Of a stretch of 16,944 bases of DNA, positions 1 through 5,468 are shown in pieces. The DNA is from Bacillota bacterium (GTDB lineage Bacteria > Bacillota > Clostridia > Christensenellales > CAG-138), in NCBI GenBank assembly GCA_023399275.1, contig JAEWQH010000020.1, positions 1 to 16,944 on the forward strand, in the 5' to 3' direction. A program made the position numbers and the translations under genes. The notes beneath the pieces were generated by a model that was given only the letters and a program-made list of their open reading frames with translations, ran no database searches and was not told where the DNA came from. Numbering within the stretch: the stretch's first letter is position 1; every line of letters begins with the position of its first letter.

Positions 1-69
1 TTCTTCGCGCAGTACCCGCAGGACTACGCTCGCCTTGTACTCGGCTGTGTACTGTGTTCTCTTATTCAT
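1..69 (-). CDS. IS3-family transposase orfA, N-terminal start only (cut by window edge)
   Basis: The 23 visible codons start at an ATG (67-69) and read MNKRTQYTAEYKASVVLRVL followed by three more residues. This is the opening of the helix-turn-helix OrfA protein of IS3-type insertion sequences, which binds the element's terminal repeats and is joined to the OrfB integrase by frameshifting. A GGGAAG purine run lies directly before the ATG. A TATAAT-like box (76-81, minus) sits unusually close to the start, so the transcript would be nearly leaderless if it is used. The rest of the gene lies to the left of the window, so intactness cannot be judged. The family assignment rests on the recognisable N-terminus only. 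Confidence 0.7.
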   Translation of the reverse strand, partial: MNKRTQYTAEYKASVVLRVLREE

Positions 70-122
70 CTTCCCATTATAACTTATTCTTTGCATTTTT
101 GTGTCGCATTTCTTGGGAGCAT
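1..122 (-). mobile_element. End of an IS3-type insertion sequence (partial)
   Basis: The orfA start at 69 implies that the end of the element lies shortly to its right. Read on the minus strand, the sequence from about 122 begins TGCTCCCAAGAAATGCGACA. It starts with TG, as most IS3-family terminal repeats do, and lies at a normal distance from orfA. The opposite end is outside the window, so the repeat cannot be confirmed and the boundary is approximate. Confidence 0.35.
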
Positions 123-128
123 TATAAC

Positions 129-320
129 ATGCCGAAAAAGAACATCCCACCTCACCGCGTTGAGCATGACATCGAGCTTCCTCAGAGCATCATAGATTCT
201 TTTGCCCGGTTTCTCGTACCGGAAATCCGGAAATATTATGAGAGCGAGCAAGGCCAAAAGGAATTTGCCGAGTGGGAAGCAAGAGAAAATGAGATAAAAA
301 ACAGAAAGACAAATAGATAA
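129..320 (+). CDS. Small charged protein of mobile-element type, unknown function
   Basis: The ORF encodes 63 aa from the ATG at 129, preceded by GGGAG at 115-119 with a 9-base gap. A longer frame opening at 54 has no such site and runs through the IS end, so the internal ATG is preferred. The protein starts MPKKNIPPHRVEHDIELPQS and ends in a very hydrophilic tail, with no membrane segment and no cysteine. Similar short proteins accompany serine recombinases in Clostridial integrative elements (from memory); no function is known. It is the only likely gene on the plus strand. Its last 12 codons and the bases after its stop recur in altered form at 3043-3084. If the IS boundary is right, its ribosome binding site lies inside the IS end. 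Confidence 0.6.
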   Translation: MPKKNIPPHRVEHDIELPQSIIDSFARFLVPEIRKYYESEQGQKEFAEWEARENEIKNRKTNR

Positions 321-327
321 CCGGGCC
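288..327 (+). repeat. Direct repeat, copy 1 (tail of the small ORF)
   Basis: This 40-base stretch, covering the last codons of the small ORF and CCGGGCC after its stop, matches 3043-3084 with two single-base indels and a few substitutions. The core AACAGAAAGACAAATAGATA is shared without change. Copy 2 is followed by a perfect terminator hairpin. Here the equivalent hairpin (321-355) has decayed to short imperfect arms. Confidence 0.75.
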
Positions 328-386
328 ACTAGGAAACAAACGATATCCTGAAGGCTTTTTCCCATAAGGATATTTCCTTGTTCTGT

Positions 387-427
387 ATACCGCGGGGGCG
401 TCAGCCCCCTGCGGTATCGGTCTTTTT
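387..427 (+). terminator. Strong GC-rich hairpin with T run, reading rightward
   Basis: The left arm ATACCGCGGGGGC (387-399) pairs with GCCCCCTGCGGTAT (404-417), with one bulged T and a four-base loop. It is followed by CGGTCTTTTT. On the plus strand this is a good intrinsic terminator for transcription coming from the IS end or the small ORF. On the minus strand no T run follows, so it would not terminate the recombinase remnant that ends at 441. Confidence 0.6.
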
Positions 428-440
428 CGGAGCGTCGGCT

Positions 441-749
441 CTACACCTTGCCGACGAAGTTGAACTATACGTTAATTTGTTGCGTATAGTTTTTCTTACG
501 TTTCGGCCCAGAACGCTCGTGGATTACGATTTTGTCCACAAATTCACGGATAATCTCTGACGTTAATTCCTTGATGTCGGTGCACTTGTCCACGATTTTC
601 AAAAACCTGTCGGCGCTGTGCAGCTTGTCAAGCTGCTTGGTTTTCGCGGCTAATTCCCGTCTCATAAGACTTTGGTGCTTGTCCATAGCACGTTGCAGAA
701 ATTTCTCTCTGAACAAAGGCTTTGCCTTAACCGCACGGATTTTGGACAT
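441..749 (-). pseudogene. Serine recombinase C-terminal remnant with in-frame stop
   Basis: The frame from 749 reads into a C-terminus typical of large serine recombinases of Clostridial transposons, including ADRFLKIVDKCTDIKELTSE and later IIREFVDKIVIHERSGPK. After YTQQINV comes TAG (465-467), but the same frame continues FNFVGKV to a second TAG at 441-443. Relatives end YTQQ..Y(F/Y)NFIGKV, so the first TAG is best read as a tyrosine codon turned into a stop. The coiled-coil linker that normally precedes ADRFLK also seems shortened by about 45 residues (from memory of the family). The catalytic resolvase domain is absent. The upstream frame is closed by a stop within about 30 bases and abuts the next gene, so this is a relic. 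Confidence 0.75.
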
Positions 750-778
750 TTTAATAACTATGTGGCAAGGTTTTTTTG

Positions 779-1612
779 CTATTTATATGCAAGCCTCATG
801 CGTTCGATTGTGTTTTGAGTTTTTATCATGGAAGACATTCCTTTGTCTTGTTTGTTCCTGAAAAGAAGCGTCCTCTCACATCCGTCAGATATATAACGTA
901 TTGTAAGAAAATGTGTTGCATTTACTTTCTTTTTTTGAAAGGCAAATGCAAAAATGCCAACAAGCAAAAATCCGGCTAAAGTAGGATTTTGTGTGATTTG
1001 TTCTTGGGTTTTGATGTTACACTCAAGAATTTGTTCCATTGGAATAACAAACTTTGAAGAAAAAAGCCCAAAGCTAATCCTATCTGGATAGACCGACAAT
1101 ACGCCATCTGTAACTTTATCCAAGCCAATGTGTCCGCCGCAATATTCACATTGCAACGCGCATTTTGCGTTTTCCCAAAAACTATGTTTCTTTTTATAGG
1201 CATAATTTGTCGGCTGCGCAGCTGTATCCATTGCCTTTTTCTTTTGTCTATCAAAGAAACTTTCGTTTTCGGGTGAGGAACTTGAACTATCAGCGCACAT
1301 TATTCCGCATATCATGTCATCAATGTTTTCCTTATTTATGCCCCAACTGTCAGTCACCGGCATTGCTGATGTTATTGCTGAACATACGGTCACTAATGTT
1401 GATTCACTATCAACCTTCTCTAAAGTAACCAGTGTACGTGTAGTTCCTTTCGCTGTTGAAATACGTTCGGCAACAATTGCAAAAGAACCGTTTTCTTCCG
1501 TAACGCTGTTAAGTGAATATTTGTTGCCGTTGTTTATGTAGCCAATCAGTGCATTTTTGCATATATCCGCACTAATGGCTACCGTACGCTCCTCGGTTTT
1601 TTCTTTTGACAT
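779..1612 (-). CDS. Uncharacterised 277-aa protein, third gene of RHH-led operon
   Basis: I do not recognise this protein. The N-terminal third (about 1-110) alternates short hydrophobic stretches and looks beta-rich. A serine-rich, charged linker follows (about 108-140), then a CEYCGG pair that could be half of a zinc site. The C-terminal part reads GVLSVYPDRISFGLFSSKFV, then a hydrophobic patch LAGFLLVGIFAFAF, then RYISDGCERTLLFRNKQDK. This pattern is reminiscent of bacterial PH-like domains with one membrane-associated segment, which is inference only. The start ATG has GGGAG (minus strand) about 6 bases upstream. It begins 32 bases after the preceding gene stops and is probably cotranscribed with it. 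Its stop lies about 30 bases from the recombinase remnant, with no terminator visible. Confidence 0.75.
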   Translation of the reverse strand: MSKEKTEERTVAISADICKNALIGYINNGNKYSLNSVTEENGSFAIVAERISTAKGTTRTLVTLEKVDSESTLVTVCSAITSAMPVTDSWGINKENIDDMICGIMCADSSSSSPENESFFDRQKKKAMDTAAQPTNYAYKKKHSFWENAKCALQCEYCGGHIGLDKVTDGVLSVYPDRISFGLFSSKFVIPMEQILECNIKTQEQITQNPTLAGFLLVGIFAFAFQKKKVNATHFLTIRYISDGCERTLLFRNKQDKGMSSMIKTQNTIERMRLAYK

Positions 1613-1644
1613 AATATCTCCCTCACTAATTGCTTGTAGAAGGG

Positions 1645-1977
1645 CTAAACAAGTCCGGCGTCAAATAAGGCTTTTACAACGTGCATTTGGCTGTTGTATG
1701 CCTTTCCGCTACTACCGGTAACCATCAGCCACAGGTCTCTTTCCGATAAGTTTGTGTTCCCGCTTTTCAGAATTTTCAACGCTTTCTGTGCATATTCAGC
1801 ATTTTTCCCCGTGCCGCCATATAACCCTAAAAAAGCATTTCTTGGACACCCCTTTTTCTGTGAGAAACTGTTTGGAATAAAAATCTCACAGCTTGCTTTT
1901 TCCCACGCGCTACGAGGCGACACCCCTGCATTAACGTATTTAGCTGCAATAATCGCAGTTTCCGCATACTTGTTCAT
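1645..1977 (-). CDS. Small conserved protein (DUF6979-like), second gene of RHH-led operon
   Basis: The gene encodes 110 aa starting MNKYAETAIIAAKYVNAGVS. It carries a central SQKKGCPRNAFLGLYGG motif and a C-terminal YNSQMHVVKALFDAGLV. From memory this matches the DUF6979 family of small soluble proteins, whose function is unknown; the family name needs checking. There is no signal peptide or membrane segment. The start is the ATG at 1975-1977, whose A is the last base of the upstream gene's TAA (TAATG). A purine-rich AAGGTGGAAG lies inside the end of that gene. An alternative TTG start 18 bases upstream is less likely. The overlap indicates translational coupling and fixed stoichiometry with the RHH protein. 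Confidence 0.8.
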   Translation of the reverse strand: MNKYAETAIIAAKYVNAGVSPRSAWEKASCEIFIPNSFSQKKGCPRNAFLGLYGGTGKNAEYAQKALKILKSGNTNLSERDLWLMVTGSSGKAYNSQMHVVKALFDAGLV

Positions 1978-2564
1978 TATACTTCCACCTTCCAAATGGT
2001 TTTTAGATTTTTTTCAACTTTTTCGCCGAACGAGCCGCCGAGCTTTGATTTCCAGTATGGAACTGAGCGTTCAAGCGATTTAATCGCATTTTGGTATATT
2101 TCTGTATTAAGCTCAGATTTAATTTTTTCCATAAAGAATTCTAAATCCTTCATTTTCATTGTCCGAGTATTGCCTTCGGCCTTTGACAGGTTTGCCAACA
2201 TAGTTAAGTAAATAAACGCGCTGCCGCGGTTCATTCCTGAAATTTCAGACACTTTATCGCTTAATGGATTAATCTCTCCCAACCCTTTTAGATATTCAGT
2301 AAAGGAGTACCAAACTTCTTGCGTCATTTTCGGCGAAATCGTATTGTTACTACGTGTCTGATAAGTGTAAATTTCGGTATTGCAGTCCTGCGGTGGTTCT
2401 TTGGATGATTCCGACACAACAAGTGAAAATGGAAGCCCTTTTTCAATCGATACTCGGCGTAAAAATACATTTACAGCAATAGGAATGTCCATGCCAATCC
2501 GGTTTAACACGTTTTCCGCATCGGTCAGAACATTTTCATCAACATTGATTTCGATAGTAGTCAT
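1977..2564 (-). CDS. RelB/DinJ-like ribbon-helix-helix protein with long C-terminal extension
   Basis: The protein has 195 aa. Residues 1-48 (IEINVDENVLTDAENVLNRI, then PIAVNVFLRRVSIEKGLPFSL) follow the RelB/DinJ antitoxin pattern: a short beta strand, then two helices ending in a G(I/L)PF motif. That fold binds DNA as a dimer and normally represses its own operon. Typical members have about 85-100 aa. Here a roughly 145-aa extension follows, with a helical block around ISGMNRGSAFIYLTMLANLS, NTRTMKMKDLEFFMEKIKSE and NAIKSLERSVPYW. It recalls, from memory, a small helical domain found in front of HNH nuclease domains; that is a weak inference. The start ATG has AGGAGG 9 bases upstream. A near-consensus promoter and repeat elements precede it. 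It heads a three-gene operon and overlaps the next gene by one base. Confidence 0.75.
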   Translation of the reverse strand: MTTIEINVDENVLTDAENVLNRIGMDIPIAVNVFLRRVSIEKGLPFSLVVSESSKEPPQDCNTEIYTYQTRSNNTISPKMTQEVWYSFTEYLKGLGEINPLSDKVSEISGMNRGSAFIYLTMLANLSKAEGNTRTMKMKDLEFFMEKIKSELNTEIYQNAIKSLERSVPYWKSKLGGSFGEKVEKNLKTIWKVEV

Positions 2565-2589
2565 TTGAATTACCTCCTAAAAATTGTGA

Positions 2590-2603
2590 GTTTTCTTGAA
2601 AAC
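2590..2603. promoter_or_regulatory. Palindrome just downstream of the -10 box (candidate RHH operator)
   Basis: GTTTTC (2590-2595) and GAAAAC (2598-2603) form a perfect inverted repeat with a 2-base centre. It begins next to the -10 box and would cover the transcription start. A protein bound here would block the promoter. The RHH protein encoded directly downstream is the obvious candidate ligand; this is inferred from position. Confidence 0.5.
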
Positions 2604-2632
2604 ACTATATAAGTAAATCGTTATTTTGTCAA
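2604..2632 (-). promoter_or_regulatory. Promoter of the RHH-led operon
   Basis: On the minus strand TTGACA (2627-2632) and TATAGT (2604-2609) are separated by exactly 17 bases in an AT-rich setting, 40 bases upstream of the start codon. This is a near-perfect sigma-A promoter, which suits a unit that depends on a repressor to keep it low. Confidence 0.8.
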
Positions 2633-2644
2633 TAGTTATTTTGT
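2620..2644. promoter_or_regulatory. Two direct repeats overlapping the -35 box
   Basis: GTTATTTTGT occurs at 2620-2629 and again at 2635-2644, a period of 15 bases. The first copy overlaps the -35 hexamer. Spaced direct repeats over a promoter are a common arrangement for cooperative binding of small dimeric regulators, so this is a second candidate operator. The AT richness makes chance similarity possible. Confidence 0.4.
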
Positions 2645-2799
2645 AGTTAATTTTCTTTGCGTGTTACTACATATAACTATAAGTTTACACTCCCAACCCT
2701 TCTGCAGTCATTGATTTTCGAGAAGTCCCTTCTTTCCTGTTAAGGCAATCTCATATACGATACCTTTTCATAGCTCGTGCAACCCTCAAAAAGCTGCGC

Positions 2800-2988
2800 T
2801 TACTCTTTGCGTAATTCTGCTGAATCATGAACCTGATTGCCATTTAACAGTTGATCCACTGTTACGCCGAATACATCCGCAATTCGTACCATAGATTCCA
2901 AGCTTGCTCGTTTTATGCCGTTTCGATATAATTTATATACATACGTTACGGACATATTGATCCGCTCCGCCAGATCCACTTGGGACAC
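2800..2988 (-). pseudogene. Truncated Cro/CI-type HTH regulator
   Basis: The 62 visible residues begin SQVDLAERINMSVTYVYKLY and continue SLESMVRIADVFGVTVDQLL. This is a classic HTH_3 (Xre) domain in which a repressor reads an operator. Intact family members have about 12-18 further residues in front of this point, forming helix 1. Here the only start is a GTG at 2986-2988 inside the domain. The bases upstream (FYTF in frame) do not resemble the family and no ribosome binding site is seen. Similarity is lost at about 2989, next to a remnant of the small ORF's tail. The gene is best read as cut by the rearrangement that joined these segments. Confidence 0.6.
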
Positions 2989-3033
2989 AAAGGTATAAAA
3001 ACCACAGTGGCGTATTGAAACAAATGAGAGTGA

Positions 3034-3084
3034 TTAAAACAAAACGAGATAAAGAAACAGAAAGACAAATAGATAAACCGGGCC
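3034..3084 (+). repeat. Direct repeat, copy 2: tail of a second small-ORF homologue
   Basis: The frame ending at TAG (3070-3072) reads LKQNEIKKQKDK, which corresponds to the ENEIKNRKTNR end of the small ORF at 129-320. The bases at 3043-3084 match 288-327. An in-frame TGA at 3031 closes the frame upstream, so only the last dozen codons survive. The copy retains the strong terminator that follows. Confidence 0.65.
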
Positions 3085-3121
3085 GTCAGGAAATACTATC
3101 CTGACGGCCCGGTTCTTTTTT
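3078..3121 (+). terminator. Strong intrinsic terminator, reading rightward
   Basis: A perfect 14-bp stem runs from CCGGGCCGTCAGGA (3078-3091) to TCCTGACGGCCCGG (3099-3112), with a 7-base loop and then TTCTTTTTT. It would end transcription of the small-ORF homologue whose tail lies just upstream. The weak hairpin after 321 appears to be the decayed equivalent. Confidence 0.85.
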
Positions 3122-3217
3122 GCCATTACAGCCACACCGTTACGGCAAAGCCGCCTTTAAAAAAGTAGGTGTTCGTGTAATGTCCATTTGGCAAAGAACG
3201 CTAATTTTGATAGAAAT
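3122..3217 (-). other. Gene-free stretch with a short remnant frame
   Basis: No convincing gene is seen. A minus-strand frame of about 25 codons ends HYTNTYFFKGGFAVTVWL before a TAA and looks like the C-terminus of some element protein, but it has no start and is closed upstream by a TAG. I cannot assign a family. Confidence 0.25.
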
Positions 3218-3242
3218 GAACCCCCTATGGTTTAGGGGGTTC
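3218..3242 (-). terminator. Hairpin downstream of the arsenic-type operon
   Basis: GAACCCCCTA (3218-3227) and TAGGGGGTTC (3233-3242) form a perfect 10-bp stem with a 5-base loop, 39 bases past the last gene of the operon. Only a weakly T-rich stretch follows on the minus strand. It may terminate the operon or stabilise the transcript end. Confidence 0.45.
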
Positions 3243-3281
3243 AAATCGCGTCAGGGGGGTGCAAATATACCAATATATAGA

Positions 3282-3605
3282 TTATTTCTCGCAAGCGCAT
3301 TTGATGTTTCCGGCAATAATCTCTTTCCAATCACCAAGAACATCATGCGTCCAACAATCGTCAGCGCCAGCCGCTTCACGCATAGTAAGTGCAAGAATAT
3401 AGCTCAATTCCTCAACGGTCGCTCCCGCTTCCAGCGCACCCTTGAAATGCTTTTTGACGCAAGGGGCGCTGCGTCCCTTGATAGACAGCGCAAAACAAAT
3501 GAATTGATAGGTCTTTTCATCAATCGGGCGCTGTTGCTCATATAATGCGTCCCATTCATCCAGCTTTGCGGCAAAGTCCGGGCAGAACTCGGCTAACATT
3601 CTCAT
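3282..3605 (-). CDS. AhpD/carboxymuconolactone decarboxylase-like protein
   Basis: The protein has 107 aa and the all-helical CMD/AhpD pattern: IDEKTYQFICFALSIKGRSA, then PCVKKHFKGALEAGATVEEL, then ILALTMREAAGADDCW. AhpD-type proteins use a CxxCxxxH motif as a thiol redox site. Here the motif reads S46-A-P-C49-V-K-K-H53, so the second Cys and the His are kept but the first Cys is Ser. Extra cysteines occur at the C-terminus (KCACEK). It is the last gene of the arsenic-type operon. Its ATG overlaps the upstream TGA (ATGA), with GGAGG just before. The context suggests a thiol-redox role linked to metalloid handling, but the substrate is unknown. Confidence 0.8.
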   Translation of the reverse strand: MRMLAEFCPDFAAKLDEWDALYEQQRPIDEKTYQFICFALSIKGRSAPCVKKHFKGALEAGATVEELSYILALTMREAAGADDCWTHDVLGDWKEIIAGNIKCACEK

Positions 3606-3952
3606 TTTACATTTCCTCCGCGTTTATTAAGAATGGCGATTACTTCGTCTTTTTTCAAAACCTTTCCGACAGATACCACCTTGCCGTCAACGACAAGCGC
3701 CGGGGTACTCATAACTCCATAGGCGGCGATTTGTGCAAAATCAGTCACATGGTCGATGGTCGTATCCATATTAAGCTCTGTGAGAGCTTCTTTTGCGGCG
3801 GCTTCAAGCGCGTTGCATTTTGCACAGCCGGAGCCAAGCACCTTGACGCCCGGAGTTACTTTAAGGGCTTCGGCTTGTTTCATCTTTTCAGGCGTGCAAT
3901 CCGCACAACAACAGCTTTCTTTCTTTTCTTCTTTCTTGCTGAACAGTCCCAT
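3602..3952 (-). CDS. Thioredoxin-like redox-active disulfide protein with Cys-rich N-terminus
   Basis: The protein has 116 aa from the ATG at 3952, chosen because GGAG precedes it at normal spacing; a longer frame to 4027 lacks such a site and overlaps the upstream gene. The core GVKVLGSGCAKCNALEAAAK carries the CxxC pair C43/C46, and MSTPALVVDG carries the cis-proline (P84). It resembles the small thioredoxin-like 'redox-active disulfide protein 2' family. Before the fold lies a lysine-rich stretch and CCCADC (14-19), a probable metal or metalloid ligand cluster. No signal peptide is seen, so it is probably cytosolic. It starts 19 bases after the DUF2703-like gene and overlaps the AhpD-like gene. 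It probably supplies reducing equivalents or traps metalloid for the pathway (inference). Confidence 0.85.
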   Translation of the reverse strand: MGLFSKKEEKKESCCCADCTPEKMKQAEALKVTPGVKVLGSGCAKCNALEAAAKEALTELNMDTTIDHVTDFAQIAAYGVMSTPALVVDGKVVSVGKVLKKDEVIAILNKRGGNVK

Positions 3953-3971
3953 AGTTCTTTCTCCTTTCAAA

Positions 3972-4460
3972 TTAGCAGCAACCGCTTTTACAGCCGCATT
4001 TCGATTTTTTCTTTTCTTTTCCATCAAAAAAGTCTTTTAGGTTCTCCGGCAGAGAATAGCAATCGCAGTTTTCCGCCCGTGGCGAAAACACGCTGCGCAT
4101 GATTGCCTCGATAAGCATCGCTTTTGGAGGAACCTCATAGCTCTGCCCCTCGTATTCAAATACGCGGCAATCCACATCCGTTCCGCTGATTTCTCCGCAG
4201 CAAGCGCAGTCTGACTCGTTTACAGTTCCGCAAATATCCGCGCCGTTTACCCGAATAGTCGGTGAGGACACGAAGCGGAACTGTTCTGCCATGTGCGCCG
4301 TTTTGATCTCCGTCTTTCGATATGTGACGGATAATCCGGCCAGTTCCAGCGTCGGCGTGATTTCGGCAATCACCTCCTCCAAAACCTTATCTGTTCCGAT
4401 ACATCGGTCACAGGTTTGCAAATCAAGATAGAGATAATCAATGACTACTTCTTTATTCAT
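3972..4460 (-). CDS. DUF2703-like thioredoxin-fold protein of arsenic operons
   Basis: The protein has 162 aa. The N-terminal VIDYLYLDLQTCDRCIGTDK carries a CxxC (C17, C20) after a first beta strand, as in thioredoxin folds. SSPTIRVNGADICG carries the usual cis-proline segment. Further cysteine groups occur at DCACCG and CDCYS, and the protein ends KKKSKCGCKSGCC. DUF2703 proteins are known from arsenic-resistance gene clusters, but their exact role is not established. The Cys-rich tail suggests binding of arsenite or a soft metal. The gene lies 12 bases downstream of the permease and 19 bases before the thioredoxin-like gene, in one operon. The family call is from remembered sequence patterns. 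Confidence 0.8.
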   Translation of the reverse strand: MNKEVVIDYLYLDLQTCDRCIGTDKVLEEVIAEITPTLELAGLSVTYRKTEIKTAHMAEQFRFVSSPTIRVNGADICGTVNESDCACCGEISGTDVDCRVFEYEGQSYEVPPKAMLIEAIMRSVFSPRAENCDCYSLPENLKDFFDGKEKKKSKCGCKSGCC

Positions 4461-4472
4461 GAGTACGCCTCC

Positions 4473-5468
4473 CTATATCAGCATAAATTGAAAAGCGTTA
4501 AACAGGTAGCCAACAAGGATAATTCCAGCGGTGCAAATACCGATGAACAGACCTAACAGCTTCGGCTTTACGGCCTTGCGGAGCATAATGATTGAGGGGA
4601 GCGACAGCGTAGTAACAGCTATCATAAAGGAAAGTATCGTTCCAAGCTGTGCGCCCTTTGCGAGTAGCGCCTCCGCAACGGGTATCGTTCCAAAAATGTC
4701 TGCATACATAGGGACGCCGATGAGGGTAGCAAGCACGACGCCAAAGGGGTTATTGCTGCCAAGCACCGTTTGTATCCAGCTTTCGGGTATCCAGTTGTGA
4801 ATGATTGCACCAATGCCTACGCCGATAAGAATGTAGGGCAACACTTTCTTAAAGGTGGATAGCATTTGATCTTTGGCATAGACCAGTCGTTCTTTCTGTG
4901 TCAGCGTAGGGGAATCAATATCAACCGCGCTTGCGCTTTTTATGAAGTCCTCAACATACGGCTCCATATGCAGCTTCTCAATCAGTGTGCCGCCGATGAC
5001 GGCAATCACAAGGCCGAGTAGCACATAGATAATGGCGACCTTGGCCCCGAATATGCTCATAAGCAAAATTAAACTGCCGAGGTCAACCATAGGCGAGGAA
5101 ATCAAAAACGAAAATGTCACGCCGAGGGGTAAGCCCGCGCTGGTAAATCCGATGAATAGAGGAATGGATGAACAAGAGCAAAAGGGGGTTACTGTTCCAA
5201 GCAAGGCGGCGATACAATTTGCTCCAATTCCCCGAAAGCGCCCCAATATTTTCTTGCTGCGTTCAGGTGGGAAATAGCTCTGGATATATGAAATCAGAAA
5301 AATCAAGAAGCACAGCAGCACCGTGATTTTCAGTACATCATACAAAAAGAATTGAACGCTGCCGCCGATACGGGTTGATATATCAAGCCCACAAACAGAC
5401 AGGAGATTGCCAATAAGCTCGTTCAGCCACTTCATGCCGAGAAGCTGGCTTTGGATGAAATCCCACAT
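4473..5468 (-). CDS. COG0701 permease (ArsP-like), arsenic-type operon
   Basis: The protein has 331 aa with about 8-10 membrane segments in two halves. The first half carries TPFCSCSSIPLFIGFTSAG (C97, C99) followed by GVTFSFLISSPMVD. The second repeats the theme with GVPMYADIFGTIPVAEALLA and LSFMIAVTTLSLPSI. This is the COG0701/DUF318 permease family; ArsP members export trivalent organoarsenicals, and the membrane CxC is typical. Substrate specificity cannot be read from sequence, and another soft metal or metalloid is possible. The ATG at 5466-5468 overlaps the last base of the arsR TGA, so the two are translationally coupled. A longer frame to 5498 would run into arsR and has no better start. 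Confidence 0.85.
   Translation of the reverse strand: MWDFIQSQLLGMKWLNELIGNLLSVCGLDISTRIGGSVQFFLYDVLKITVLLCFLIFLISYIQSYFPPERSKKILGRFRGIGANCIAALLGTVTPFCSCSSIPLFIGFTSAGLPLGVTFSFLISSPMVDLGSLILLMSIFGAKVAIIYVLLGLVIAVIGGTLIEKLHMEPYVEDFIKSASAVDIDSPTLTQKERLVYAKDQMLSTFKKVLPYILIGVGIGAIIHNWIPESWIQTVLGSNNPFGVVLATLIGVPMYADIFGTIPVAEALLAKGAQLGTILSFMIAVTTLSLPSIIMLRKAVKPKLLGLFIGICTAGIILVGYLFNAFQFMLI

Noticed and set aside
84..365. A 93-codon minus-strand frame opposite the small ORF.
   Set aside because: It is antisense to a better-supported gene with its own ribosome binding site, and its hydrophobic sequence resembles no family I know.
3233..3265. GGGGGTTCAAATCGCGTCAG looks like the T-arm and 3' end of a tRNA, which could be an attachment site.
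   Set aside because: The bases on either side of TTCAAAT do not pair into a 5-bp T stem, no D or anticodon arm is found upstream, and the GGGGG is better explained by the perfect hairpin 3218-3242.
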